Source: JAWKHR01 sp041394725 (GTDB lineage: Bacteria > Acidobacteriota > Vicinamibacteria > Vicinamibacterales > SCN-69-37). From it: a DNA stretch of 64,000 nt. The DNA is taken from contig JAWKHR010000017.1 of assembly GCA_041394725.1 (NCBI GenBank), positions 62,001 through 126,000 on the forward strand, written 5' to 3'. This document shows positions 45,911 to 55,609 of this stretch, in pieces (within the stretch, counting starts at the first letter, position 1; each line of letters begins with the position of its first letter). The notes under the pieces were generated by a model. It was given only the letters and a program-made list of their open reading frames with translations, ran no database searches and was not told where the DNA came from. A program made the translations under genes and the position numbers.

Positions 45911-46530
45911 CACCGGAGCACGCGACGCGAGCGTAGGTGGATGATGGAAGGTGACACGTAGGCCCTCCGCTCGTACACCGTCGTCCTGACCCGGCTCGTC
46001 GTCAGCGTCATCGGCGGATGGTGGTCGAGGCTCCCCGTCCCGCCCATCGGCAGGATCGTGAACGGCCGGTTCTCGACAACCATGTGGCCGTCGTCGTCGA
46101 GGGACCGGGTCTCCTGGCGAAACGCGAGTCGCTTGTAGCCGTCCAGGTCGGTTTCGGTGCCGATCGTCGCCACCAGGCGCGCGCCGTCCCAGACGCACCG
46201 GTAGCTCGTCGTCACGACCGAGTCCGGCGGCAGCGGCGGCTCGTGTCTCGCGCGCGTCTCGGTGCCGTCGAACCGGCAGGTGGCCTTCGGAAAGCCGGCG
46301 GTCTCGATCGTGAGGGCGGACGCGGTCTGCGCGATCGTCTCCTGCGCGGGCGCGACGGCGCCGGAGACTCTGCGCCAGGTACCGGAGAAGTCGGGACGAG
46401 GCTCGGGCTGGGACGATGGCCGGGACGGACCGTGAACGCGCGCCGGGACGGCGTCGAGTCGCGTGCCGGCGCCCGCGATCAGCAGGCCCGAGCACGCCGC
46501 CGCCGCTGCCGCCAGCAGAGCGCGCTTCAC
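45799..46530 (-). CDS. Secreted protein of unknown function
   Basis: 243 residues, GTG start overlapping the stop of the upstream gene by 4 nt (GTGA). Signal peptide (ALLAAAAAACSGLLIAGAG), then a lipocalin-like beta-rich segment containing DFSGTWRRVSG, CRFDGTE, SYRCVWDGARLVATIGTETDLDGYKRLAFRQETRSLDDDGHMVVENRP, a pattern found in acidobacterial secreted proteins of the DFSGTW type. The last ~45 residues (RRVLRWMNHERSEATKRRASEPL...) come from the tandem-repeat region beside the tRNA and are probably not part of the original protein. Function unknown. Confidence 0.7.
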   Translation of the reverse strand: MKRALLAAAAAACSGLLIAGAGTRLDAVPARVHGPSRPSSQPEPRPDFSGTWRRVSGAVAPAQETIAQTASALTIETAGFPKATCRFDGTETRARHEPPLPPDSVVTTSYRCVWDGARLVATIGTETDLDGYKRLAFRQETRSLDDDGHMVVENRPFTILPMGGTGSLDHHPPMTLTTSRVRTTVYERRAYVSPSIIHLRSRRVLRWMNHERSEATKRRASEPLRSLREPGEQVVSGVRGDEP

Positions 46531-46862
46531 CCCTTCGGCGCCAGCTTCACCACCATCGCCAGCGTCTCGTCCATGTCGTGATCGACCGTCACCGAGATCC
46601 TCTCGTCCTTGACGATCGCTGCCTGTGCCAGTGCGACCTGGGTCTCGCCGCGGAGGATCTTCGTTTCCTTGTCCACGTCGAAGGCCATCGCCGTGACCTT
46701 CTTCGTCTTCTCGTCCACGACGTTGACCCGGACCGTGAGGCCCTCCTCGGTCGCCTGCGCCGAGATGACCGTGCCGGTGTAGGTGACCTCGTGCGCGAGC
46801 ACCGACGCGCTCGTGAGCACGACCGCGATCGCGGCCAGGGTCAGCACCTTCAGATACGCCAT
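46527..46862 (-). CDS. Small secreted or periplasmic protein of unknown function
   Basis: 111 residues. Signal peptide MAYLKVLTLAAIAVVLTSASVLA followed by a single beta-rich domain: HEVTYTGTVISAQATEEGLTVRVNVVDEKTKKVTAMAFDVDKETKILRGETQVALAQAAIVKDERISVTVDHD. The strand pattern is OB/DUF5666-like with alternation of GTV and TKI motifs; no metal motif is clear apart from the first His after the signal peptide. Start at 46862 chosen for the signal peptide; the frame stays open to 46961. First gene of a pair with the DFSGTW protein. Confidence 0.75.
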   Translation of the reverse strand: MAYLKVLTLAAIAVVLTSASVLAHEVTYTGTVISAQATEEGLTVRVNVVDEKTKKVTAMAFDVDKETKILRGETQVALAQAAIVKDERISVTVDHDMDETLAMVVKLAPKG

Positions 46863-47000
46863 GCGCCTGTCTCCCTCCGGGCCGGACGGCATCGTCACGA
46901 ACACCGCGGTGGCCTCGGGAACGGCCAGCGTAGCAGCCCCAGCGCCGCCGGCCAACCGCATTCGGCCGCCGGAACTGGCGCCACGCTGCGGCCGGGCGGC

Positions 47001-48251
47001 CTACCCGCCCACCTGATACACATAGATCCGCGTCGTGAACGTGTCCACCGCGAACCGCGCGAGATAGAAGCGTCCGGTCTTCGCGTCGAACGTGGCCGCG
47101 GCCGCGTTGCCCGGCGTCCAGTTGCCCTGGTGGGATCCCGACCAGACCTCGCCCGGCAGGTCGAGCCGCTCCATCGCCACCGGCTGCACCTGCCACGGCC
47201 GGCGGCGGCCGCGGGCGACCTCGGCGAGCTGCGCCGGGTCGAAGACGTGCAGCTCGGCGATCCGCTCGTCCGAGTTGAGCGTGGAGTGCGAGTAGTAGCA
47301 CTTGCCACCGCAGAGCGACGCCACCGCGACGAACCCGCGCTTCGTCGCCGTCTCCACCCAGTTGCCGGTGTTGTAGTACGAGTCGCCCCAGACGAAGCGG
47401 TTGTGGCCGTCCTTCAGCGGATGCAGCCAGCCCGCGCCGCGCCGCGGCGGATCCTCGGGCGGCGTCGGCGGGTTCGGCCGCGGGTCGCCGCCATCGTAGT
47501 AATTGAGCGCCGGCGTCAGGCGCCAGCCGCGATCGAACGACCGGCCCGCGCCGCCGTCTCCCTCGGTCGTCCCACTCTCGTGGTCCGCGAGCGTCTTGAA
47601 GTCGCGCGTCTCACCCTTCCAGGTCGTCGGATCGGGCACGGCGTACATCGTGAGCCCCATCGACGCGACGCCGCCCGACGACACCAGGCTCGTGTAGCCG
47701 CCCCACCCGCAGACGTAGGGCTGCGAGAGGTTGCTCATCTGCTGCATCCACGCCGGCAGATCGCGACAGCCACCGTAGACGCGCTTCTGCGTGATCCCGC
47801 GCAGGCCGTTCGGCCCGGCCAGGAGCGTCGTCGTGCCGCCGGCGCCGAGACGCAGCAGGCGAATCTCGGCCGGCTGATAGTCGGCGAAGTAGTCCTCCGA
47901 GCAGGTCGTCCAGAGGCGGTCCTTCGCCTCCTCGAACCAGAGGCCGATGAAGCCGCAGTTGGTGACGGGCCAGTCGCCCGTCGTCTGCGTGATTCGCGCG
48001 CCGAACGGAACGTCCTTCAGGCTGATCTCGTGCAGGCGGTCGTGGAGCTGGTAGATGAGCAGGCGCAGGTCGCCGTCCACGTAGCGGTGCGTCAGGCCCT
48101 GCGAGTAGGTCGTGTCCTCGCCACTGGTCTGGACGTCGTAGTAGCCGAGATACGCGAAATCCGAGGGCTGGATCAGCGCCTTTTCCGGGGCCTGACGGGC
48201 CGAGACGAGGCCCAGCGCGAGTACCACGGCCGGAATCGCCTTTCCTGTCAT
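47001..48251 (-). CDS. Secreted protein of unknown function, beta-propeller-like
   Basis: 416 residues with an N-terminal signal (MTGKAIPAVVLALGLVSARQA). The chain contains recurring blocks such as FAYLGYYDVQTSG, LRLLIYQLHDRLHEISL, RFVWGDSYYNTGNWVETA, RIAELHVFDPAQLAEVARG and TFDAKTGRFYLARFAVD, consistent with a beta-propeller. Eight cysteines (for example NCGFIGLWF, VYGGCRDL, CGGKCYY) may form disulphides. No catalytic motif is recognised. Not in an obvious operon. Confidence 0.65.
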   Translation of the reverse strand: MTGKAIPAVVLALGLVSARQAPEKALIQPSDFAYLGYYDVQTSGEDTTYSQGLTHRYVDGDLRLLIYQLHDRLHEISLKDVPFGARITQTTGDWPVTNCGFIGLWFEEAKDRLWTTCSEDYFADYQPAEIRLLRLGAGGTTTLLAGPNGLRGITQKRVYGGCRDLPAWMQQMSNLSQPYVCGWGGYTSLVSSGGVASMGLTMYAVPDPTTWKGETRDFKTLADHESGTTEGDGGAGRSFDRGWRLTPALNYYDGGDPRPNPPTPPEDPPRRGAGWLHPLKDGHNRFVWGDSYYNTGNWVETATKRGFVAVASLCGGKCYYSHSTLNSDERIAELHVFDPAQLAEVARGRRRPWQVQPVAMERLDLPGEVWSGSHQGNWTPGNAAAATFDAKTGRFYLARFAVDTFTTRIYVYQVGG

Positions 48252-48339
48252 CTCTCCTCCGCTCCTGCGCGACGCGAGGGCGCGGCGCGCCGACGGGACA
48301 TTGTGGCCCGAACGGTCGCGATAAGGCGAACCGCTGCTC

Positions 48340-48345
48340 TAGAAT
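48340..48345 (+). promoter_or_regulatory. -10 box (TAGAAT) before the TPR-DUF2914 gene
   Basis: TAGAAT 56 nt before the ATG at 48402. No convincing -35 box; a weak candidate only. Confidence 0.3.
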
Positions 48346-48401
48346 GGACTCTTCGCACGCACGCGGCGGCCCTCTCCCCTGCCGCCCGCGACGGAGCCCC
48401 G

Positions 48402-49736
48402 ATGACCGACCTGCCCGATCTCGCCTCGCTGCTCAGGGCGGCCGAAGCCGCCGCCGGGGCGGGAGACTACGAATCCGCCGAGGCGCTGCTGCGCGACGCG
48501 GCGGGCCGGCAGGAGGCGACGCTCGGTGCCAGCCATCCCGACGTCGCCGAGACGATGAACAACCTGGCGGTCGTCTACGAGATGACGGGCCAGCTCGACG
48601 AGGCGGAACGGTGCTATCGCCGCGCGGTGCGCATCGCGACCACCGCGCTGCCCGCCGGTCACGAGATCGTCACGACGAGCCTCGACAACCTGCGCGACTT
48701 CTGCCAGGCGCACGACATCGCGTTCGAATCTCCGGACGCCGGCCCCGCCGCGGCGACGCCAGCGGCTGACGTGGCGACGCCAGCGGCTGACGTGGCGACG
48801 CCGGCGGCTGACGCGGCGACGCCGGCGACGCCGGCGGCCGCGGCGGCCGCGAAGAGGGACGACGCCGAGGAAGCGATGCAGGAGTTTGCGGAGGATGCAA
48901 CGCCCGTCGCCGGGGGCGCGAAGCCTGCGGCGCGGGACGCCGAACCGGCCGCGGCCACCTCGATCACCCGGGCGCCGACACCACCAGCGGCCGCGGAGCC
49001 CGAGGCGCTGGTGTCCTCCTACCAGGGTTCGCGCTGGCCGCTCCGCATCGGCATCCTGGTGGTCGCCGCGGCGGGAATCGCCGCCGTGCTGATTGCACGG
49101 CCGGGCACGCTGCCGACGGCGCAGCCGGCTCAACCGCTCTCACCGGCCGCCACGCCGGGCGTCTCACCCGGACCGGACACGTCATCGGCGGCCCCTGAAC
49201 GACAGACGCCGCCCACTCCCGATCCGGAGCCGGCCACGCCACCGCCCGCGACACCGTCACCCGCCGCGGCGACGCCGGCGGCCGCGACGCCACCCGCCGC
49301 CACGCCGCCCGCCGCCACGCCGTCCGCCGCCACGCCGTCCGCCTCGTCAGCGACGCCGACGGGCGCTTCGCCAACCGGAATCCCGTACACGTCGGCGGAC
49401 GGATCCGTCACGCTCGTGGACGCGCGCCTCTGCCAGTCGCTGGCGACGACCGGCGCCGAGTGGCGCTGCGAGGGCCCGGACGATCCAGCGGATCCCGGCC
49501 GCATGTCCTTCTACACGCGCATCCGGACGCCACGGAACACGACGATCCAGCACCGGTGGTACTACGGCACCCAGCTCACCCAGTCCGTGGACCTGCGCAT
49601 CGGCGCCAACCCCGGCGCCGGCTACCGCACGTTCAGCCGCCAGACGATCAACCCGGCTAACACGGGCGAGTGGCGCGTCGAGATCCGCAGCGCCACCGGC
49701 GAGCTCCTGCACGAAGTGCGCTTCGTGGTGCGGTAG
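48402..49736 (+). CDS. TPR-anchored membrane protein with DUF2914 domain
   Basis: 444 residues. Tetratricopeptide region about 1-100, with paired helices in TMNNLAVVYEMTGQLDEAERCYRRAVRI; an Ala/Thr/Pro-rich stretch (about 112-200) with near-repeats of the 7-residue block TPAADVA; one transmembrane helix (about 208-226, WPLRIGILVVAAAGIAAVLIA); a long Pro/Thr/Ala linker (about 230-325); and a C-terminal DUF2914 domain recognised by IQHRWYYGTQL, ATGEWRVEI and LHEVRFVVR. The linker is built of short repeats of ATPPA. DUF2914 is expected to lie outside the membrane; partner unknown. Confidence 0.83.
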   Translation: MTDLPDLASLLRAAEAAAGAGDYESAEALLRDAAGRQEATLGASHPDVAETMNNLAVVYEMTGQLDEAERCYRRAVRIATTALPAGHEIVTTSLDNLRDFCQAHDIAFESPDAGPAAATPAADVATPAADVATPAADAATPATPAAAAAAKRDDAEEAMQEFAEDATPVAGGAKPAARDAEPAAATSITRAPTPPAAAEPEALVSSYQGSRWPLRIGILVVAAAGIAAVLIARPGTLPTAQPAQPLSPAATPGVSPGPDTSSAAPERQTPPTPDPEPATPPPATPSPAAATPAAATPPAATPPAATPSAATPSASSATPTGASPTGIPYTSADGSVTLVDARLCQSLATTGAEWRCEGPDDPADPGRMSFYTRIRTPRNTTIQHRWYYGTQLTQSVDLRIGANPGAGYRTFSRQTINPANTGEWRVEIRSATGELLHEVRFVVR

Positions 49737-49748
49737 CCAGGACAGGCC

Positions 49749-52202
49749 CTACCTGAGGTAGATCGGATTCCCGACCACCGTGATGCCGTCGGCGTCGCGG
49801 AGGTTGACGCGGACCCAGTCGCCGGGACGCACCGCGAGGTCGAACGCCACCATCGCGTCGTCACCGTCGAGCACGGGCGCGGTCGCCAACGCGGGCTGAC
49901 CGTTCCGGATCACGTCCACCCGCTGCCCCGACGCGCGGGTGGCCGAGACGCGGAAGCGCACGGTCCCCGACCCGCACGAGACGACCTCGCCCATGACGGC
50001 GCCAAGCGCCGGCGCGCTGAACCGCAGGTCCGGGCCGTCGGGACCGCGCGTCTTGATGAACACGCGCCCCGATCGCACGCCCGCCAGGATCGCGGTCTCC
50101 GTCAGCGCCTCGGCGTAGACGACCGTCGTCGGCGTCCCGACCGCCGACCGCGAGCCGGTGGACGCGGCATGGTCGTCCCCGCCACCGATGCCGGTGATCC
50201 GCGCGCCCTCGTTCAGCCGCGCGGCCCAGAACGGCTGGCCGGCGGTGGGACCGTCGAGCACCGATCCGTTGACCGCCTCGATCGCGTCCACGCGCGTCCA
50301 GTCCGTGTCGGGCGCGCTCCAGCCGCAGCCCGTGCAGCGCTCCCCCGTCTCGCGCCCCGGGTGGTTGACCGAGATCAGCGCGCCGAGTGCGCCGACCTGA
50401 TCGAGCAGGTCGTCCATCGTCCGGCCGCCGTCGCCGATCCGGAAGTCCACCACCTCGCCCGCGCCGTAGACGTTGGCGTGGCCGTAGAAGGTGGTGACCT
50501 CCTGGCCGCGGATGAGCAGCATCCGCGGATGGCGGAGCTGCGCCTCGGCCATCCCCTCGTAGTGGCTGATCGTGTTGTGGTCGGTGATCGCCAGGAAGTC
50601 GAGCCCGCGCCGCGCGCCCGCGTCCGCCACCTCGGCGACCGAGCACGGCCCGGCCGTGCCCGACGCGTCCAGGCAGCCGAAGCCGTCGCTGTGCATGGTG
50701 TGCGCGTGGAAGTCGCCCTGGTACCACCGCGGACTGGCGGCGTCGCCGGCCCCGCCGCGCTCCGGCGCGACGCCGCCGAGCGGCGAGGGCACATCCGCGC
50801 CCTCGGGCGTCAGGCGCACCGTCACCCGGTAGCGCGACGTCGTGCCGTCGCGGATGCTCGGCACCCCCATGAGCAGCCGCCACTGGCCGGGCCGGATCGG
50901 CCCGGGGCGGTAGGACGGCGTGGCGGCGTCCTCCGCGACGAAGAACCGCGACTTGCTCGTGCGGCTCGCGCCGATGAAACCCGCCGGATCGATCAACCCG
51001 AACTCGATGGCGGTGCCGGCGTCGCGATCGGTGTAGCTCGTCTCCACGTCGATGCGCGCCGTGCCGGGCGGGACCACGAACGGCCGCTCGATCCATTTGA
51101 GCCGATCGGCCGGCGTGAGCGTGCCGTCGATCACGATCTCGGCCGGCGTACCGGCGCGCGGCCGCATCGCGTGCAGCACGCGGGAGAACGACTCGTAGAG
51201 ATCCGTCGCGACGTAGTCGACACCCGCCTCGATGGCGGCGCGCCAGCGCAGCTCCGCGGCCTCGATCGAGCCGAAGTTGTAGCCCGCCGACCAGTCGTTG
51301 GCCTCGCGCGTCGCCTCGTCGCTGCCGTTGAGCGTCCACATGCGGACCCACAGACCGGCGTCGTGCGCGCCCTTCACGAGAGCGCCGAGGCGCGCGGCGT
51401 CCTCGGACGTCCACTGGCCGGCCTGGCGCTGGCCCCCGGCTTCGACGACGCCCCAGTTCGCGTTCCACCACCGGCGATAGTTCGTCGCGCGCGGGAACGG
51501 CGTCGCCGGCAGTGACGTCCAGAACCGTTCCGTGGCGGCCTCGCGGGTCTCGCCGGCGCCCACCGTCGGCGAGACGTGGACGGCGCCGAACAGGCGCAGC
51601 CGCGCGCCGACCGGCACCTGGTCGTGGAACGACCGCTCCTGCTCGTCGGCCTCACCGGTCAGCACGAGCACCGGCTTGACGTCGAGCGGCGCGGGACGCG
51701 TGCCGTCAGCGGTGCGTACGGCCGTGGTGAGCCAGGACTCGTATCGGCCGAGCAGGTCCCACAGCGCGCGGTGATGCTCGGGCTCGTTGGACTTGAGATC
51801 CAGGTTCAGCGTGACCAGCGGCCAGTCGGACGAATCGCCGTCGCGGAGTGCCCGCTCGACGATCGGGCGGATGCGCTCGAAGAAGTACTGGTCGAGCGTC
51901 GGCTCGGTGCCGTCGAACGGCGCGCCGTGCGAGATTACCGACCGGCCGGGCCGGCCGTCCTCGCCCGGCTGCCAGACCAGGTCCTGTTCGATCGCGACGG
52001 GCACGCCGCCGGCGAGTGCGCGGTCGATCCGGTCCTCGAACCGGCCGTTGTAGGGATACGCGTTGTGCGCGTCGAGCGCCACGCGCGTGCCCGGGGCGAT
52101 GGCCGTGGCCTGCCGCCCCGAGGCGGCAGGCACGGACAGCGCGACGGCGACGAGCGCGGCGGCGACGACGGCCCGGCGGCACCGGGTGTCGGGCTGACGC
52201 AT
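49749..52202 (-). CDS. Bifunctional secreted protein: GDPD-like domain fused to PHP metallohydrolase (CehA/McbA-type)
   Basis: 817 residues. Signal peptide to about 29. The N-terminal half (about 38-350) is a TIM barrel of the PLC-like phosphodiesterase type: LDAHNAYPYNGRFEDRIDRAL, a catalytic-type Glu in VAIEQDLVW, LNLDLKSN. The central part (about 355-490) is beta-rich. The C-terminal half (about 495-700) is a PHP domain with FHAHTMHSDGF, ITDHNT, VNHPGRE and GGDDHAA. The two halves have not, to my knowledge, been described together. The gene starts 4 nt after the stop of the Oar-like receptor gene, so they form one transcript. Substrate unknown; phosphoester or carbamate hydrolysis is suggested by the families. 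Confidence 0.8.
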   Translation of the reverse strand: MRQPDTRCRRAVVAAALVAVALSVPAASGRQATAIAPGTRVALDAHNAYPYNGRFEDRIDRALAGGVPVAIEQDLVWQPGEDGRPGRSVISHGAPFDGTEPTLDQYFFERIRPIVERALRDGDSSDWPLVTLNLDLKSNEPEHHRALWDLLGRYESWLTTAVRTADGTRPAPLDVKPVLVLTGEADEQERSFHDQVPVGARLRLFGAVHVSPTVGAGETREAATERFWTSLPATPFPRATNYRRWWNANWGVVEAGGQRQAGQWTSEDAARLGALVKGAHDAGLWVRMWTLNGSDEATREANDWSAGYNFGSIEAAELRWRAAIEAGVDYVATDLYESFSRVLHAMRPRAGTPAEIVIDGTLTPADRLKWIERPFVVPPGTARIDVETSYTDRDAGTAIEFGLIDPAGFIGASRTSKSRFFVAEDAATPSYRPGPIRPGQWRLLMGVPSIRDGTTSRYRVTVRLTPEGADVPSPLGGVAPERGGAGDAASPRWYQGDFHAHTMHSDGFGCLDASGTAGPCSVAEVADAGARRGLDFLAITDHNTISHYEGMAEAQLRHPRMLLIRGQEVTTFYGHANVYGAGEVVDFRIGDGGRTMDDLLDQVGALGALISVNHPGRETGERCTGCGWSAPDTDWTRVDAIEAVNGSVLDGPTAGQPFWAARLNEGARITGIGGGDDHAASTGSRSAVGTPTTVVYAEALTETAILAGVRSGRVFIKTRGPDGPDLRFSAPALGAVMGEVVSCGSGTVRFRVSATRASGQRVDVIRNGQPALATAPVLDGDDAMVAFDLAVRPGDWVRVNLRDADGITVVGNPIYLR

Positions 52203-52206
52203 CGCC

Positions 52207-55200
52207 CTAGAACCCGAACCGGACGGCAATCTGCATGATGCGGGGATCATACGCGTCGCTGATGACGCCGAAGTTCGACGATCCCCACGTGCCGTTCGGG
52301 TCCTTGTAGTTGACCCGGTTCAGCAGGTTGAACGCCTCCACCCGGACGTCGGCGAACCGCGCGCGGGCGAACGAGAACCGCTTGACCAGGCTCAGGTCCA
52401 CGGTGAAGTAGCCGGGCCCCCAGGCGGAATTCCTGGGCGCGTTGCCGGGCGTGTTCACGGCCTGCAGCGCGTAGGCGGCCGCGTCCAGGTAGTGGAGCCG
52501 GTCGTTCGACGCGTCGGAATTCGCATTCGGATCGCCCACGAGGTCCGGCCGCAGCGAGCCACCGTTCCGGTTGAGGAAGCTGTACCGCTGGCCGGTGTTG
52601 GGATCCGTGCCGCTCGAGGCGAGCGTGACGTTGACGGGCAGGCCCGAACGCACGGTCCAGATGGTGGAGAGCTGCCAGCCGCCGATGATCGCGTCGAGCA
52701 CGGGCGACATGCCGCCGCCGACCGCGCGGTCACGGCCGATCGGCAGCTGCCACACCTCGGAGAGCGTGAACCGCTGCCGGGGGATCTGGCCGTTCGGTCC
52801 GCGCTCCCCGCGCAGGGCCTGGTCCACGTTACTCAGGTCCGGGTTGATCCGCAGCTGCACGCCGTTGGCGCCGGCGCCCCAGGCGCCGATCTCGTCCTCG
52901 GCCCGCGCGTAGGTGTAGGACGCCAGCGCGTAGAACCCGCCCGACAGGCGGTGCTCCAGCTTGGCCTGGAGCGCATGGTACGACGACTGCCCCTCGGTGA
53001 TGTTGTCGTCGATCTGCTGCCAGCCCGGGAACGGCCGGTTGGCCGGGACCGATCCGTCCTGGCCGAACTCGACCGTGTTGACCGGCACGTTCGCAAGCAG
53101 GTTCCGCGCGGCGTTGCCGACGTAGGCCAGCTCGACGGTCGTGTCGTTCGACACCAGCAGCTCGGTGGCGATGTTCCACTGCGTGATCCGCGCCGCCTGC
53201 TGGTTCCGCTCGCGGGCCTTGACGGACACGGTGGACGGGTCGTAGTTGCTCAGCAGGGTCGCCGGGAACGGATCCGACAGGCCGATGGGCGACGAGTTGC
53301 CGGTGCCGACGAGCGACGCCTGGATGAGCGCCGGGGGGTTGAGGGCGATGATGCCCTCGCTGCCCCGCATGTCCTCCATCGAGTAGAAGACGCCGAACCC
53401 GCCGCGGACGACCAGGCGCTCGGGATCGGCCTGCCAGGCGAAGCCGAGCCGTGGCGCGAGGTTGTTCCGGTCCGGATCCATCAGATACTTGTCCGCGTCG
53501 CTCGCGAACACGAGCTGGCCGGTCGCGAAGTCGAAGTTCACGTTCTTGTTGTCGCCGGCACCGTAGTACGGCGTCGTGTACTCGTAGCGGAGCCCGAGGT
53601 TGAGCGTCAGGTCCGGCCGGACTTTCCAGTCGTCCTGGATGAAGCCGGCGTAGGACTGCTGCTCCCACTCGATGATCGGCAGCGTGGTCGCGGTGAGCGA
53701 CCGCGGCAGGCCGAGCAGCAGGTCCGCGATGTCGTTGCCGGTGACCTGGCCGTTGAAGCTGTAGCCGGGCGTCCGTCGCACGATGTCCACGAGCTCGTTG
53801 TGCTTGCGGCGCACCTCGACGCCCGTCCGCACCTGGTGCGCGCCGGTCGTCATCGTCAGCGTGTCGAGGAACTGCCACTGGCGCGGGTTCTGGTACTGCG
53901 GCCGGAAGTTGCGCGTGCCGAGGTCGTTGTAGTTGCTGAAGTCGATGAGGGGCAGGCCGCCGGTCGAATTCATGAAGTCCGGCAGGCCGACGAAGCCGAA
54001 CTCCGAGGCCGTGAGGTCGTTGGCCGTGGCGTGCGCGAAGCGCGAGTGCGTGCGGTTGTAGCCGCCGCGGGCCTCGTTGACCATGCGGGCCCCGACGATC
54101 TTCGTCCACGTCACGCCCAGACTCTGGTTGCGGTTGTACTGCTCGCCCTGGTTGCCGACGCCGTCGCCCAGGCCGTCGAAGATTGCGTCGCGGTTGATGG
54201 CCTGCTGCAGGAAGCTGTAGCGCACCATCACGCGGTCCGCCACGGTGGGCACCACGTCCGTCCGCAGGTCCAGCTTGTGCGTCCGCTCGTTGCCGGCGCG
54301 CTGGACGCCGTAGTTCTCGATTACGCGCCCCCCCGACGACGTGCGGCCGGGCAGGTTCGGCTCGGGAAACAGGTCGAGCAGCCTGGCGCCGAGCGGATCC
54401 CATCGGTCGCGCGGAATCGTGTTGCCGGCGAACGCCTGGCCGGTCGACGGGTCGGTGATCGCGCTCGCGAACACGCCGTTGCGCTGGTCGAGCGTCGGCA
54501 CGGCCGTGAGGAAGGAGTCCGAGAAGTTGCGGCGGAAGCCCTCGTACGACGCGAAGTAGAACGCCTTGTTGCGCGCGATCGGCCCGCCGAGCGTGCCGCC
54601 CGTCTGGTGCCACTCGAGGTCGTCCTTCGGCGCGCCGATGAGCGCCGCGCGCCACGACCGGGCGGCCAGCGCCTTGTCGCGGTTGTAGTAGAACGCCGAC
54701 CCGTGCGTGACGTTCGTGCCCGACTTGAGCGACACGTTCACCACCGCGCCGGCCGACCGGCCGAACTCGGCGGAGAAGCTGTTCGTCTGGACCTTGAACT
54801 CGCTGATCGCGTCCGGCGACGGCTGCACCACCTGCGCCGAGAGCGACTGGGCGTTCTGCGTGCCCTGGTTGTTGTCGAAGCCGTCGAGCACGAAGTTGTT
54901 CTGCGTCTGGTAGTTGCCGTTCGCCACGAACCACCCGGGCCCGCGCGTCTCGACCGTCATCGTGCTGTTCGACGTGCCGGGCACCAGCAGCGCCAGTTCC
55001 GTGTAGCGGCGCGCCGCCAGCGGCAGCTCGACCGCGACGTCGCCCTTGATCACCTGTCCGATCGACCCTTCCTCGGTCTGGATGGCCGCGCTCCTCGCGA
55101 CGACCTCCACCGTCTCGGCCGCCTGCGCGACGGCGAGGGTCACGGGCAGGAACCGCCGCTCGTTGACGTCGATCCGGACGTTGCTGACGTCGACCGCGCG

Positions 55201-55503
55201 GAAGCCCGACAACGTGACGTGCACCGTGTAGGTGCCGCGGGCAAGCGCCACGAACTGGGCGTAGCCGGTGGCGTCGCTGACCGCCGTCCGCCGGTCGTTG
55301 GTGGCGGCGTTGACGACCTCGACCGTGGCCCCTGGCACGACGGCGTCGCTGGGATCGGTGACCAGCACGCGCAGCGCGCCGGCGTCGGTCTGGGCGGACG
55401 CCGGCCTGGCGTTGGCGACGAGACCGAGGAGACAGGCAATGACAATCAGCGCGCCGCGGACACGCGGCGGCCGGCAGGCATGGGCAATCGATGACATGGA
55501 CAC
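52207..55503 (-). CDS. Oar-like TonB-dependent outer-membrane receptor
   Basis: 1098 residues. Signal peptide (to about 38), a carboxypeptidase-regulatory/CNA-B-like domain (GALRVLVTDPSDAVVPGATVEVVNAATND to about 130), a TonB plug (about 135-250) with LDGFDNNQGTQNAQSLS and SFSAEFGRSAGAVVNV, and a large beta barrel ending in an aromatic residue, IMQIAVRFGF. This is the Acidobacteria-specific group (Oar) expanded for polymer uptake. It imports its ligand through the outer membrane with TonB energy. A classical TonB box is not clearly seen. The gene precedes the PHP/GDPD fusion on the same strand, suggesting uptake and processing of one substrate. Confidence 0.92.
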   Translation of the reverse strand: MSMSSIAHACRPPRVRGALIVIACLLGLVANARPASAQTDAGALRVLVTDPSDAVVPGATVEVVNAATNDRRTAVSDATGYAQFVALARGTYTVHVTLSGFRAVDVSNVRIDVNERRFLPVTLAVAQAAETVEVVARSAAIQTEEGSIGQVIKGDVAVELPLAARRYTELALLVPGTSNSTMTVETRGPGWFVANGNYQTQNNFVLDGFDNNQGTQNAQSLSAQVVQPSPDAISEFKVQTNSFSAEFGRSAGAVVNVSLKSGTNVTHGSAFYYNRDKALAARSWRAALIGAPKDDLEWHQTGGTLGGPIARNKAFYFASYEGFRRNFSDSFLTAVPTLDQRNGVFASAITDPSTGQAFAGNTIPRDRWDPLGARLLDLFPEPNLPGRTSSGGRVIENYGVQRAGNERTHKLDLRTDVVPTVADRVMVRYSFLQQAINRDAIFDGLGDGVGNQGEQYNRNQSLGVTWTKIVGARMVNEARGGYNRTHSRFAHATANDLTASEFGFVGLPDFMNSTGGLPLIDFSNYNDLGTRNFRPQYQNPRQWQFLDTLTMTTGAHQVRTGVEVRRKHNELVDIVRRTPGYSFNGQVTGNDIADLLLGLPRSLTATTLPIIEWEQQSYAGFIQDDWKVRPDLTLNLGLRYEYTTPYYGAGDNKNVNFDFATGQLVFASDADKYLMDPDRNNLAPRLGFAWQADPERLVVRGGFGVFYSMEDMRGSEGIIALNPPALIQASLVGTGNSSPIGLSDPFPATLLSNYDPSTVSVKARERNQQAARITQWNIATELLVSNDTTVELAYVGNAARNLLANVPVNTVEFGQDGSVPANRPFPGWQQIDDNITEGQSSYHALQAKLEHRLSGGFYALASYTYARAEDEIGAWGAGANGVQLRINPDLSNVDQALRGERGPNGQIPRQRFTLSEVWQLPIGRDRAVGGGMSPVLDAIIGGWQLSTIWTVRSGLPVNVTLASSGTDPNTGQRYSFLNRNGGSLRPDLVGDPNANSDASNDRLHYLDAAAYALQAVNTPGNAPRNSAWGPGYFTVDLSLVKRFSFARARFADVRVEAFNLLNRVNYKDPNGTWGSSNFGVISDAYDPRIMQIAVRFGF

Positions 55504-55609
55504 ATCCTCACTGGACCGACCGGAGCCCGGGAGCCGAGCGGCTCCGGCGCGAATCCAGTGTCGGGTGAGGCTGCGACGACGGCCCGTCAGCCGTGCAAAC
55601 TCGCCGTGA

